Source: Pseudoduganella plicata
GTDB taxonomy: Bacteria > Pseudomonadota > Gammaproteobacteria > Burkholderiales > Burkholderiaceae_D
Length of the DNA stretch: 64,000 bases
Direction of reading: 5' to 3'
NCBI RefSeq assembly: GCF_004421005.1
Contig: NZ_CP038026.1
Coordinates: 2,976,001-3,040,000 of the forward strand
Shown here: one piece after another, positions 37,525-46,205 of the stretch
Layout: each line of letters starts with the position of its first letter
How positions within the stretch are numbered: the first letter of the stretch is position 1
The notes under the pieces: model-generated
The model's input: the letters and a program-made list of their open reading frames with translations, nothing else
What the model was told of the DNA's origin: nothing
Databases searched by the model: none
Program-made: the position numbers and the translations under genes

Positions 37525-38643
37525 TCAGCGTTTGGTCGAGAACCTGAAACTCGTCACCGACCGGAACACCTCGCCCGGCCGCAATACCGTGGTCGGAAAC
37601 GCCGGCTGGTTCGGGCTGTCCGGCAAATGCTGCGTCTCGAACGCAAAGCCGTCGTAGCGCTGGTATGCCGTGCCGCTCGTCCCCACCTCTTTGCCGTCAA
37701 AGGCATTTGCCGTATAGAACTGTGCCGACGGTTCCGTCGTGGCGATCTCCATCCGCCTGCCACTGGCCGTGTCATCGACGACGGCGACGACCGCCAGCTT
37801 GCCGGCGGGTTTTGCAAACACCAAACTGTGGTCGAAGCCGGGCGGATCGCCCAGCAGCGGTGAAGGCGTTTTCAGGCGCGCAGCGGCGCTGGCTGGTTGG
37901 CGGAAGTCGAGGGGCGTGCCGCGTACGTCCGCCAGCTCGCCCGTCGGCACGCGGTTGTCGTCCGTGACGGCGTAGCGGTCCGCGGCGATGCGGAAGCGGT
38001 GCGTGCCGATGCCGCGGCTGCCGGCGCCGGCCAGGTTGAAGTAGGCGTGGTTGGTTGGATTCAGAACGGTGGGCGCATCCGTGACGGCTTCATATTCGAT
38101 GCGGAACTCGTCGCTGCCGCGCAGCAGGCGATAGGTCACGCGCAGCGTCAGCTTGCCCGGAAATGCCTGGTCGCCGTCCGGGCTGACCAGCGTGTAGACG
38201 GCACCAAGCGACGTGCGGTCCGCGAAATCGCGGCGCTGCCAGACACGGTGCTCGTAGCCGGGCGGGCCGCCGTGGATCGTCAGGCCGCGCGCGTTGGGCT
38301 GCAGCGCCACCGTCTTGCCGTCGAGGGTATAACGGGCGCCGCCGATGCGGCCGGCGTAGCGGCCGATGATGGCGCCCCACTTGCGTGTGCTGCGCTGGTA
38401 AGCCGGGAGATCCGGCAGGTCGAGGACGACGTTGCGGCGCTGCCCGTTGCGATCGGCCACGGTGGCGGAGATCAGCGTCGCACCGTAGTCGATGAACCCC
38501 AGCGTCATGCCGCGGTCGTTGGTCAGCGTGACCTTCTCGACGGCCGCGCCGGCGGTAGTGCTGCCGTAGGGCTGTACCGCGATGCCGGTGCTGCCGGCGT
38601 GCCCCGCCGTCACCAGCAGGGTCACAGCGAGCAGGGCCCGCAT
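37525..38643 (-). CDS. galM: Secreted aldose 1-epimerase (galactose mutarotase)
   Basis: 372 residues. A signal peptide (MRALLAVTLLVTAGHAG) places it in the periplasm, unlike the cytoplasmic E. coli GalM. Mutarotase landmarks are NVVLDLPDLPAYQ, the loop GAIIGRYAGRIGGARYTLDG, the catalytic His in TVLNPTNHAYFNLAG, and the glutamate region YDGFAFETQHLPDSPNQPAFPTTVLRPGE. It interconverts alpha and beta anomers; next to a hexuronate transporter it may equilibrate incoming uronic acids or sugars. ATG 38643 overlaps the transporter stop codon by one base (a GTG one codon earlier is also possible), so it is the second gene of that operon. Confidence 0.9.
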   Translation of the reverse strand: MRALLAVTLLVTAGHAGSTGIAVQPYGSTTAGAAVEKVTLTNDRGMTLGFIDYGATLISATVADRNGQRRNVVLDLPDLPAYQRSTRKWGAIIGRYAGRIGGARYTLDGKTVALQPNARGLTIHGGPPGYEHRVWQRRDFADRTSLGAVYTLVSPDGDQAFPGKLTLRVTYRLLRGSDEFRIEYEAVTDAPTVLNPTNHAYFNLAGAGSRGIGTHRFRIAADRYAVTDDNRVPTGELADVRGTPLDFRQPASAAARLKTPSPLLGDPPGFDHSLVFAKPAGKLAVVAVVDDTASGRRMEIATTEPSAQFYTANAFDGKEVGTSGTAYQRYDGFAFETQHLPDSPNQPAFPTTVLRPGEVFRSVTSFRFSTKR

Positions 38644-40082
38644 CACAGGTCGGTGATTTCTTTATAGCGCGGCACCAGCGTCTTCATGACGCCCCACGCC
38701 AGCAGGTAGGCCAGCGCGCAGAAGGCGAACATGATCATGTAGCCGGTGCTGAGCTGCCCCATCGCGCCGTAGTAGTCGAACAGCCAGCCGCCCACTTTCG
38801 ACACCGCCACGCCACCCAGGCCGCCGGCCATGCCGCCGATGCCGATGATCGATGCCACGCTCTTTTGCGGGAACATGTCGGACACCGTCGTGAACAGGTT
38901 GGCCGACCAGGCCTGGTGGGCCGATGCGCCGATACCGATCAGCAGCACCGGCACCCAGTAGCTGATGTAGCCGTATGGCTGCGCCAGCAGCACGACCAGC
39001 GGGAAGCACGCGATCACCAGCATCGCCTTCATGCGGCCGTCGTAGGGCGTCTCGCCCTTGTCCATGAAGTAGGCGGGGAAGTAGCCGCCGCCGATACTGC
39101 CGATCATCGTCAGGCTGTACAGCACCGCCAGCGGGATGATGATGTCGCCCGGGCCCATGCCATAGGTAGAGGCCAGGTATTTGGGGAGCCAGAACAGGAA
39201 GAACCACCAGACGCCGTCCGTCATGAATTTACCGAAGGCGAAGGCCCAGGTCTGGCGGTAGCCCAGCAAACGGAACCACGACACCTTGGCGCCGGCCGGT
39301 GCCGTCGAGGTGGACGTCGCGGCGACGTCGCTGCGGATGTAGGCCAGTTCCGCTTTCGACAGGCGCTTCTGCTTTTCCGGCGTGTCGAACAGCATGTGCC
39401 ATGCGATCATCCAGACAAAACCGATGGCGCCGATGACGATGAACGCGGCCTGCCAGCCCCAGTGGATGGCGATCCACGGGACCGTCAGCGGTGCCAGGAT
39501 GGCGCCGATATTGGCGCCCGAGTTGAAGATGCCGGTCGCGAACGAGCGCTCGCGTTTCGGGAAGTATTCGGCCGTCGCCTTGATGGCAGCCGGGAAGTTG
39601 CCTGCCTCGCCGACGGCCAGCACGGCGCGCGACAGCATGAAGCCGATGATCGACGCGGGCGCCGCCACCATGCCCAGCGCGCCCATCGCCGCCCCCACGG
39701 CCTGCCCCATCGGCACGGAGTAGGCGTGCATCACGGCGCCGCCGGACCAGACGGCGATTGCCCACAGGTAGGCGCGCTTGGTGCCGATGCGGTCGACGAT
39801 CGGACCGGCAAACACCATCGACAGCGCATAGACGAACTGGAACGCGGCCGTGATATTGGCGTAATCCGTATTCGACCAGTTGAATTCCTTCGACAGCTGC
39901 GGCGCCAGCAGGCTCAGGACCTGCCGGTCCAGGTAGTTGACGGTGGTGGCGAAGAACAGCAGCGCACAGATCGTCCAGCGGTATTTGCCCACGGCAGTGG
40001 CACCGCGCTGCCCAGCAGGGTGCTGGCTTACAGGCTCGTTCAGCTTCATAGGATCACTTATGTTGGTTATCGTCGATCTCAT
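38643..40082 (-). CDS. exuT: ExuT-like MFS hexuronate transporter (ACS family)
   Basis: 479 residues, twelve helices, anion:cation symporter family of the MFS. Characteristic segments: TICALLFFATTVNYLDRQVLSLLAPQL (helix 1), AGPIVDRIGTKRAYLWAIAVWS (motif A), SRAVLAVGEAGNFPAAIKATAEYFPKRERSFATGIFNSGANIGAI, and in the second half GIGASAHQAWSANLFTTVSDMFP. The SAHQAWSANLFT region is typical of hexuronate (galacturonate/glucuronate) carriers. Start: ATG 40082 after GGAGACCGAG is used; ATG 40049 is an alternative. The promoter is covered by a 20-bp operator shared with kdgD, so uptake and breakdown are co-regulated. Confidence 0.88.
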   Translation of the reverse strand: MRSTITNISDPMKLNEPVSQHPAGQRGATAVGKYRWTICALLFFATTVNYLDRQVLSLLAPQLSKEFNWSNTDYANITAAFQFVYALSMVFAGPIVDRIGTKRAYLWAIAVWSGGAVMHAYSVPMGQAVGAAMGALGMVAAPASIIGFMLSRAVLAVGEAGNFPAAIKATAEYFPKRERSFATGIFNSGANIGAILAPLTVPWIAIHWGWQAAFIVIGAIGFVWMIAWHMLFDTPEKQKRLSKAELAYIRSDVAATSTSTAPAGAKVSWFRLLGYRQTWAFAFGKFMTDGVWWFFLFWLPKYLASTYGMGPGDIIIPLAVLYSLTMIGSIGGGYFPAYFMDKGETPYDGRMKAMLVIACFPLVVLLAQPYGYISYWVPVLLIGIGASAHQAWSANLFTTVSDMFPQKSVASIIGIGGMAGGLGGVAVSKVGGWLFDYYGAMGQLSTGYMIMFAFCALAYLLAWGVMKTLVPRYKEITDL

Positions 40083-40125
40083 CTCTCGGTCTCCGGCGAG
40101 ATCAGCCGTGGCGTGGCGCCACATG

Positions 40126-40164
40126 GTTGTATGTCATCGTACAACCTAACAACACGTTAAGCAA
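40126..40164 (-). promoter_or_regulatory. exuT-like promoter with overlapping 20-bp operator
   Basis: On the minus strand: TTGCTT (40164-40159), 17-bp spacer, TACGAT (40141-40136). The palindrome 40126-40145 reads GTTGTACGATGACATACAAC on that strand, 19 of 20 identical to the kdgD site and in the same position relative to the -10. Confidence 0.75.
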
Positions 40165-40373
40165 GAAGTAAAACCGGGCGCAGACCCTGGACTTGAAACC
40201 CCATTCACACATCGTAACGGCCCAGACAGAGCCGGTGCCAGCCTTCATTTCCATGACGCCGCCGGAGTCGCCGGCACAACTCTGTCGCGACTGCACAACG
40301 TGTACTGCGCCCGTCCGACGCTCCCCGGATTTCACAGGAATGTCCTAATGAAATAAATTTCTGCTGGGAAAAT

Positions 40374-43300
40374 ATGATACGGTGGAGGCCGTCCAAAATT
40401 TCCCTCACTCACGTGCTGACAGACCTGTTTACGCCGCCGGCCGACCCGTCGCTGCTTCAGTTCGGGCACTACGACCCGAAGCTGGTCGTGCTGTCGCTGC
40501 TGGTGGCCACATTTGCCTCGCTGATGGGTTTGCAGATGGCAGGCCACTCGCGCGCTGCCAACAGTCCCGTATCGCGTACGGGCTCGCTGCTGGCAGGTTC
40601 GCTGGCGCTGGGCTCTGGCATCTGGGCCATGCACTTTATTGGCATGCTGGCGTTCGACCTGTGCACGCACACGACCTACGATCCTGCCGCGACGTTGCTG
40701 TCGCTGCTGCCAGGTCTGGCCGCCGCCACCGTGGCGCTGACGATCTTGCGCCGCCCGACGCTCTCCAGCGGCACACTGCTGACGGGCGGTGTGCTGGTCG
40801 GTGCCGGCATCGGTGCGATGCATTACAGCGGCATGGCCGCCATGCGCACCGGATTGGAATTGCGCTACGACCCGTGGATGTTCGCGCTGTCGATCGTCGT
40901 TGCCGTCGTGCTGGCGACGGTGGCGCTGGGGATCCGCTTCGGCCTGCGCGGGCTGCGCGGCACACTCAGTCCGCGCCGGCGGCTGGCCATCAGCGCGCTT
41001 GTGATGGGCTGCGCCATCGCCGGCATGCACTACACCGGCATGGCCGCAGCCCGGTTCGTCGGCACGCCGCCACCCGGCGCCATCGCCGGCAATACCGATT
41101 TCGTCGCGCTGGCCGTGTCAGCGATGACCGTGCTGTTCACGCTCGTCGTCATGGGCGCCAGCGGGCTGCTGCGCTATCGCGAAATGTACCGCCAATTGCA
41201 CCGCAGCGAGAGCTGGATGCGCGCACTGCTGACGACGACCGTGGACGGCGTCGTCACCGTCGACCGCCACGGCATCATCCACGAGTTCAACCTGTCGGCC
41301 GAGCGCATTTTCGGCTGGTCGCGCGACAATATCGTGGGCCGGCATATCAGCATCCTGATGGCCGACACAGGCAGCTCCGAGCAGAACGGCTTCCTGTACT
41401 TCCTGAAAACGGGCGACGACGAGCTGACGCGCGCAGGCAGCGAGGTGCTGGGCCGGCGCAAGGATGGCAGCCAGGTGCCGATCCGCCGCGCCGTGGGCCA
41501 TGCGCGCCTGACGGGCTCCGACCTGTTCGTGCTGTTCATCACCGACATCAGCGAACGGCGCGCCATCATGGCGGCGCTGCGCGACAGCGAACGGCAGTTT
41601 CGCTCCCTGATCGGCAATATCCCCGGCATTTCGTTCCGCTGCCATGCTGACGCGGTCTATTCGATCGAGTTCCTCAGCGACGGGGTCGAGATGGTAACGG
41701 GCTATCCCGCCGCCGATTTCGTCGGCCCCGCCCCCGTGCGCACGCTGATCGAACTGATTGCCCCGGGCGACCTGCCCGGTGTGCTGGCCGTCTGCAATGA
41801 CGCGGTGGCGACGGGCACTCCCTACACCGTCGAATACCGGCTGCGGCATGCGGACGGCGGCTGGCGCTGGGTCTGGGAACACGGCGCCGTCGTCACCGGC
41901 GACGACGGCCAGCCGCGCTGGGTGGACGGCGTCATCCTCGACATGACGGAGCGGCGCCAGATGGAAGAGGACCTGCGCCAGGCCAAGGAAAAAGCCGAAC
42001 AGGCTGCGGCCGCGCGGGCGTCGTTTGTCGCCAACATGAGCCATGAAATCCGCACGCCGATGAACGCCATCCTGGGCTTCACGGACGTGCTGCTCGATGG
42101 CGAACTGCAGCCGCGCCAGCGCGCTCACCTGGACACGGTGCGCAATGCCGGCCGCGCGCTGATGCGCCTCCTGAACGAAATCCTCGACACGGCCAAGCTG
42201 GAAAAAGGCGCCGTGGAACTGGAACTGAACGACTACAGCCTGCTCGCGCTGATCGACGAGCTGTCGTCCACCTATAACACTAACGCGCACAGCAAGGGAC
42301 TGACGCTGAACGTCGACTTCTGCCCGCGCCTGTCGCCCTGGCTGCATGGCGACGAGCTGCGCATGCGCCAGGTGCTGACCAACCTGCTCGACAACGCCAT
42401 CAAGTTCACGGCCGCCGGCAGCGTGACCGTCAGCGTGGCGGCGCAGGACGGCCAATTGCGCATCGCCGTTGCCGACACGGGCATCGGCATCGCGCCGGAC
42501 CGGCTGGCGGCCATCTTCGAACCGTTCACGCAGGCCGACGCGTCGATGACGCGCCGCTTCGGCGGCACCGGTCTGGGCACGACGATCAGCAGGCAGCTGG
42601 TGGAACTGATGAAGGGAAAAATCTGGGCCGAGAGCACGCCGGGCCAGGGCACGACGTTCCACGTGGTGCTGCCATTGTGTCCGGCGCTGGAACCGGAGCG
42701 CATGCACCAGCCGCGCCAGCGCCAGCGCATCGCCTTCGAACTGCCGCCGCTGCGCGTGCTGGCCGCGGACGATGTGGCGCAGAACCTGGAGCTGCTGTCC
42801 CTCCTGATGACGAAGCGCGGCCATACGCTGACCATGGCCCACGACGGCGCCCACGCCGCCGAGCTGGCGGCACGGCACGATTTCGACGTCATCCTGATGG
42901 ACGTGCATATGCCGCACCTGGATGGCCTGGCGGCCACCCGCATCATCCGCGCCCAAGCCCAGTGCAACGGCCGGCCGCGCGTGCCTGTCGTGGCGATGAC
43001 GGCCAGCGTGCTGGAAGCGCACCGCAAGGCCAGCACGGACGTCGGCATGGACGGTTTCGCGTCGAAACCCGTCGACTGGTATGCGTTGTCGCACGAAATC
43101 GCCCGCGTACTGGGCCTCGAGACGGCCGGTGCCGTCACGGTGCCGAAACCGGCCGGGCCGCAGGTCCTCGACCGCAAGGGCTCGCTACTGCGCTGGGGCA
43201 GCGACAGCGCGCTGCAGCAGGCGTTGTCGCGCTTCCGGCACGAGCATGGCGCTTGCGCCGGCGTGCTGGCGGGGCTGGCCGCCCAGCAGGATTACGCGGC

Positions 43301-43769
43301 CCTGCAGATGCAGGCGCACCGCGTGCGCGGCGTTGCCGCCAACCTGGGCTTCGAACAGCTTGCAGCGTTGCTGGCCGAGATCGAACAGGCAGCGGCCGAC
43401 GGCGGCACCGGGTCGGCATCGGCACTGGCCCCGGCTCTGGCACGACTCGGCCCGCAGCTGGGACTGGCGCTGGAAGCCGCCGGGGACTACCCTGAAATAC
43501 TGGCGCAGGTGCCGGCGGGTGCTCCGGTGGCAGGATTCGATGGCGCGGCGGTCCGCAATGCTGCCGCGGCGCTGCAACGTTCGCTGGCACGCGGGGCGCT
43601 GGACGACGACGCGCTGGCGCGGCTGTCGCTGGCGCTGCAGGGTCACGTGACGCCGGCCACGATGGCATCGCTGCACATGGCGCTGGGCGACTTCGACTTC
43701 ACGCTGGCCGAGACGCGGCTGAACGACATCCTCGGCACGGTCTTCAACCCGAGTACGGAATCCATTTGA
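40374..43769 (+). CDS. MHYT-domain hybrid sensor kinase with REC and Hpt domains
   Basis: 1131 residues. The N-terminal membrane sensor (about 25-250) has the MHYT repeats MHFIGMLAF, MHYSGMAAM and MHYTGMAAAR, a module proposed to sense O2, CO or NO through bound copper. Two PAS domains follow (about 265-390 and 400-535). Next come HisKA with His557 (NMSHEIRTP), HATPase_c (NAIKFTAAG, GTGLGTTISRQL), a receiver with Asp843 (LMDVHMP) and an Hpt-like helical domain with His982 (AHRVRGVAANLG). Another helical 90 residues end the chain. The gene is divergent from exuT and is followed after 33 bp by an HD-GYP response regulator, the probable output partner. GGGAA precedes the ATG. Confidence 0.92.
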   Translation: MIRWRPSKISLTHVLTDLFTPPADPSLLQFGHYDPKLVVLSLLVATFASLMGLQMAGHSRAANSPVSRTGSLLAGSLALGSGIWAMHFIGMLAFDLCTHTTYDPAATLLSLLPGLAAATVALTILRRPTLSSGTLLTGGVLVGAGIGAMHYSGMAAMRTGLELRYDPWMFALSIVVAVVLATVALGIRFGLRGLRGTLSPRRRLAISALVMGCAIAGMHYTGMAAARFVGTPPPGAIAGNTDFVALAVSAMTVLFTLVVMGASGLLRYREMYRQLHRSESWMRALLTTTVDGVVTVDRHGIIHEFNLSAERIFGWSRDNIVGRHISILMADTGSSEQNGFLYFLKTGDDELTRAGSEVLGRRKDGSQVPIRRAVGHARLTGSDLFVLFITDISERRAIMAALRDSERQFRSLIGNIPGISFRCHADAVYSIEFLSDGVEMVTGYPAADFVGPAPVRTLIELIAPGDLPGVLAVCNDAVATGTPYTVEYRLRHADGGWRWVWEHGAVVTGDDGQPRWVDGVILDMTERRQMEEDLRQAKEKAEQAAAARASFVANMSHEIRTPMNAILGFTDVLLDGELQPRQRAHLDTVRNAGRALMRLLNEILDTAKLEKGAVELELNDYSLLALIDELSSTYNTNAHSKGLTLNVDFCPRLSPWLHGDELRMRQVLTNLLDNAIKFTAAGSVTVSVAAQDGQLRIAVADTGIGIAPDRLAAIFEPFTQADASMTRRFGGTGLGTTISRQLVELMKGKIWAESTPGQGTTFHVVLPLCPALEPERMHQPRQRQRIAFELPPLRVLAADDVAQNLELLSLLMTKRGHTLTMAHDGAHAAELAARHDFDVILMDVHMPHLDGLAATRIIRAQAQCNGRPRVPVVAMTASVLEAHRKASTDVGMDGFASKPVDWYALSHEIARVLGLETAGAVTVPKPAGPQVLDRKGSLLRWGSDSALQQALSRFRHEHGACAGVLAGLAAQQDYAALQMQAHRVRGVAANLGFEQLAALLAEIEQAAADGGTGSASALAPALARLGPQLGLALEAAGDYPEILAQVPAGAPVAGFDGAAVRNAAAALQRSLARGALDDDALARLSLALQGHVTPATMASLHMALGDFDFTLAETRLNDILGTVFNPSTESI

Positions 43770-43802
43770 GCTTATGAGTGAGCAGATCCCCCCCACCAAA
43801 CC

Positions 43803-44786
43803 ATGCCGCAACAGCCGCTGATCCTGGCCGTGGACGACGAGGCATCGAACCTGCAACTGCTGCGGCAGATCCTGCAGGACCATTACCGCCTGCTGTTCGC
43901 CAAGGACGGCGCTCGCGCGCTGGAGCTGGCGCGGCGCGAAGGCCCGGCGCTGATCCTGCTCGACGTGATGATGCCGGGGATGAGCGGTCACGAAGCCTGC
44001 CGGCAGCTGAAGGCCGATTCCGCCACCGCAGGCATCCCCGTGATTTTCGTGAGCGCGCTGTCCGACCCTGAGGACGAGGTGCAAGGCTTCGATGCCGGCG
44101 CCGTCGACTACATCACGAAACCCGTCAGCGCGCCCATCGTGCGCGCCCGCGTGCGCACGCACCTGTCACTGGTGCGGATGGAGGAGCTGAAAGAGACGCG
44201 CCTGCAGATCGTCCAGCGGCTCGGCCTGGCCGCCGAGTACAAGGACAACGAAACCGGCATGCACGTGATCCGCATGAGCCACTATGCGCGCCTGCTGGGC
44301 GTGGCCGCCGGCATGGACGAGGCGCAGGCGGACGACCTGCTGCACGCGGCGCCGATGCACGACGTGGGCAAGATCGGCATCCCCGACCGCATCCTGCAGA
44401 AGCCCGCCGCGCTGGACAAGGAAGAGTGGGCGATCATGCAGTCGCACGCGACGATCGGGGGCGACATTATCGGCGAGCACACGCAAGGCATGCTGCAACT
44501 GGCCCGCAACATCGCGCTGACGCATCACGAGAAATGGAACGGCAGCGGCTATCCGCTGGGACTGGCCGGCACGGAGATTCCGCTGGAAGGGCGCATCGTC
44601 GCCATCGCCGACGTGTTCGACGCGCTGACGTCGGCACGGCCGTACAAGGCAGCGTGGCCCGTCGAGGAAGCGGTCGGTTACCTGAAGCAGCAGCGTGGCC
44701 AGCACTTCGACCCGGCGCTGGTCGACCTGTTCCTGCAGCAGTTGCCGGCGATTTGCGCGATCAAGGAGAAGTGGGCGGAGACGTAA
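43803..44786 (+). CDS. Response regulator with HD-GYP c-di-GMP phosphodiesterase domain
   Basis: 327 residues. The receiver (about 5-125; phospho-acceptor in LILLDVMMPGMSG, conserved Lys in DYITKPVSAP) is joined to an HD-GYP domain (about 150-320) with the metal-binding HD in AAPMHDVGKIGIPDRIL, HHEKWNGSGYPLGL carrying the GYP motif, and IADVFDALTSARPYK. All hydrolysis motifs look intact, so it should linearise c-di-GMP when phosphorylated. It lies 33 bp downstream of the MHYT hybrid kinase, whose Hpt domain is the obvious phosphate donor. The stop codon runs straight into a cluster of GGCTCC-type repeats. Confidence 0.93.
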   Translation: MPQQPLILAVDDEASNLQLLRQILQDHYRLLFAKDGARALELARREGPALILLDVMMPGMSGHEACRQLKADSATAGIPVIFVSALSDPEDEVQGFDAGAVDYITKPVSAPIVRARVRTHLSLVRMEELKETRLQIVQRLGLAAEYKDNETGMHVIRMSHYARLLGVAAGMDEAQADDLLHAAPMHDVGKIGIPDRILQKPAALDKEEWAIMQSHATIGGDIIGEHTQGMLQLARNIALTHHEKWNGSGYPLGLAGTEIPLEGRIVAIADVFDALTSARPYKAAWPVEEAVGYLKQQRGQHFDPALVDLFLQQLPAICAIKEKWAET

Positions 44787-44910
44787 AACCGGTGACAGGC
44801 TCCATTTCGAAAACCGGAGCCAGGCTCCCTTTTCAACGCCTTTCACCGACGTTCAACCTGTCTAAAACCGGAGCCAGGCACCGTTTTAAAACCGGAGCCA
44901 GGCACCGTTT
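44785..44910. repeat. Cluster of four GGCTCC/GGCACC repeat units in direct orientation
   Basis: 19-bp units start at 44785 (AAAACCGGTGACAGGCTCC), 44810 (AAAACCGGAGCCAGGCTCC), 44864 and 44888 (both AAAACCGGAGCCAGGCACC). Here the units stand as direct repeats, not as one long palindrome. The last unit pairs with GGCGCCTGGC just after it. Confidence 0.85.
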
Positions 44911-45086
44911 TCGGCGCCTGGCTTCGACGTTCAAGCTGTTCGGTTGCTCCCACCGCACCACGTCGTTGCGCTGCACTCCGGGATTTGCAGACCGTGGCGA
45001 CAGCGGGAAGCCATGGCCATCGTAGCGTTACTTCATTGCTGAAGTTTTGATTTGACGCAAACTTTGCGCAATCAGCCTTGAACTTC
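44911..45086. other. Remainder of the intergenic region before the glycosyltransferase
   Basis: No gene. With the repeat cluster it makes a 300-bp gap between convergent genes. The direct words GACGTTCAA occur twice (about 44849 and 44926), which suggests the surrounding block is itself a diverged duplicate. No terminator with a T-run was identified. Confidence 0.4.
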
Positions 45087-46196
45087 TCAGCCGGTGAGTT
45101 TCTGGTACAGCGCTAGATAGTCGCGCGCCATCTTGTCGGCCGTAAATAATTTCCAGTAACGCTCTTCGGCGCGCCGGCCCATGTCGGCCGCCAGTGCGGG
45201 GTTTTCCCACAGCTGGACCATGGCCGCGCCAAACGCGTCGGGATCGCTGGGCGGCACCACCAGGCCCGTTTCGCCGTGGCTGTTGATGTACGTGGTGCCC
45301 GTGCCGATCTCGCTGGAGATCATCGGCTTGCCGTACATCGCGCCTTCCAGCAGCGAGATGCCGAATGCCTCCGAGCGCAGGTGCGACGGGAACGCCATCG
45401 CGTAGCACAGCGTCAGCAGCGCTACCTTGTCATCCTCGTCGACGGCGCCGACGAACTGCACGTGGGTCAGGCCAAGGCGCGCGGCGTGTTCCTTCAGCTC
45501 CTGCTCGATGGGACCGGCGCCGACGATAACGACCGGGTAGTCGAGCCGCGCCATGGCGTCCAGCAGGATGTGCAGGCCCTTGTAGTAGCGCAGCACGCCG
45601 ACGAACAGGAAGAAGCGCTCGCCCGCGCGGGCGCGCCATTTTTCCAGCAGCTCCGGCTTCGGTTGCGGATAGGTCGCCTTGTCGAGGCCAAACGGAATCG
45701 TCAGCACCTTGCCGTTGTAGCGCTTGAGCACTTCAGACGAAGCAAAGTAATTCGGCGACGTGGCGACGATCGCATCGACGTCCGACAGGAAGCGGCGCTT
45801 GAGAGGCGCATAGAACTTCAGCAGCGCCTTTTGCCGCACGATGTCCGAGTGATACGTGACGACGCTGGGCTTTTTTACCCGCGCCATGAAGTGCGCCAGG
45901 TCCATGAACGGCCACGGGAAGTGGTAGTGGATCACATCCGCTTCGCGCGCCAGTTCGGCCAGTTTGCCGATGACGCCCAGCGACACGGAATTGGACGCGA
46001 TCTCGAACGCCTGGGGCACGCGGTGCACGCGGTGCCCATCGATGTCGAAGCTGTCGGCCGCACCGCCACGGGTCAGCGTCAGCACCTCGTTCGTCACGCC
46101 CAGCCGGCTCGTGCCGACACACAGCTGGCGGATCACCTGCTCGACGCCGCCCCACGATTCGGGAAAATAAGTCTTGTAGAAATGGAGGACGCGCAT
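45087..46196 (-). CDS. Family 4 glycosyltransferase
   Basis: 369 residues, GT-B fold, retaining GT4 type. N-terminal loop KTYFPESWGGVEQVIRQLC; the C-terminal donor domain has FFLFVGVLRYYKGLHILLDAM and the E-x7-E region SHLRSEAFGISLLEGAMYGKPMISSEIGTGTTYIN. No membrane helix, so it acts on the cytoplasmic face on a lipid-linked glycan. It is the last gene of a minus-strand run with a second GT4 enzyme, rmd and gmd, so GDP-D-rhamnose (or GDP-mannose) is the likely donor. The start lies 9 bp after the previous gene's stop. Confidence 0.88.
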   Translation of the reverse strand: MRVLHFYKTYFPESWGGVEQVIRQLCVGTSRLGVTNEVLTLTRGGAADSFDIDGHRVHRVPQAFEIASNSVSLGVIGKLAELAREADVIHYHFPWPFMDLAHFMARVKKPSVVTYHSDIVRQKALLKFYAPLKRRFLSDVDAIVATSPNYFASSEVLKRYNGKVLTIPFGLDKATYPQPKPELLEKWRARAGERFFLFVGVLRYYKGLHILLDAMARLDYPVVIVGAGPIEQELKEHAARLGLTHVQFVGAVDEDDKVALLTLCYAMAFPSHLRSEAFGISLLEGAMYGKPMISSEIGTGTTYINSHGETGLVVPPSDPDAFGAAMVQLWENPALAADMGRRAEERYWKLFTADKMARDYLALYQKLTG

Positions 46197-46205
46197 GGCT
46201 TTCGA

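Noticed and set aside
44785-44910. CRISPR array from regular 19-bp repeats
   Set aside because: Units are unevenly spaced (6, 35 and 5 bp between them), the spaces are too short for spacers, and there are no cas genes.
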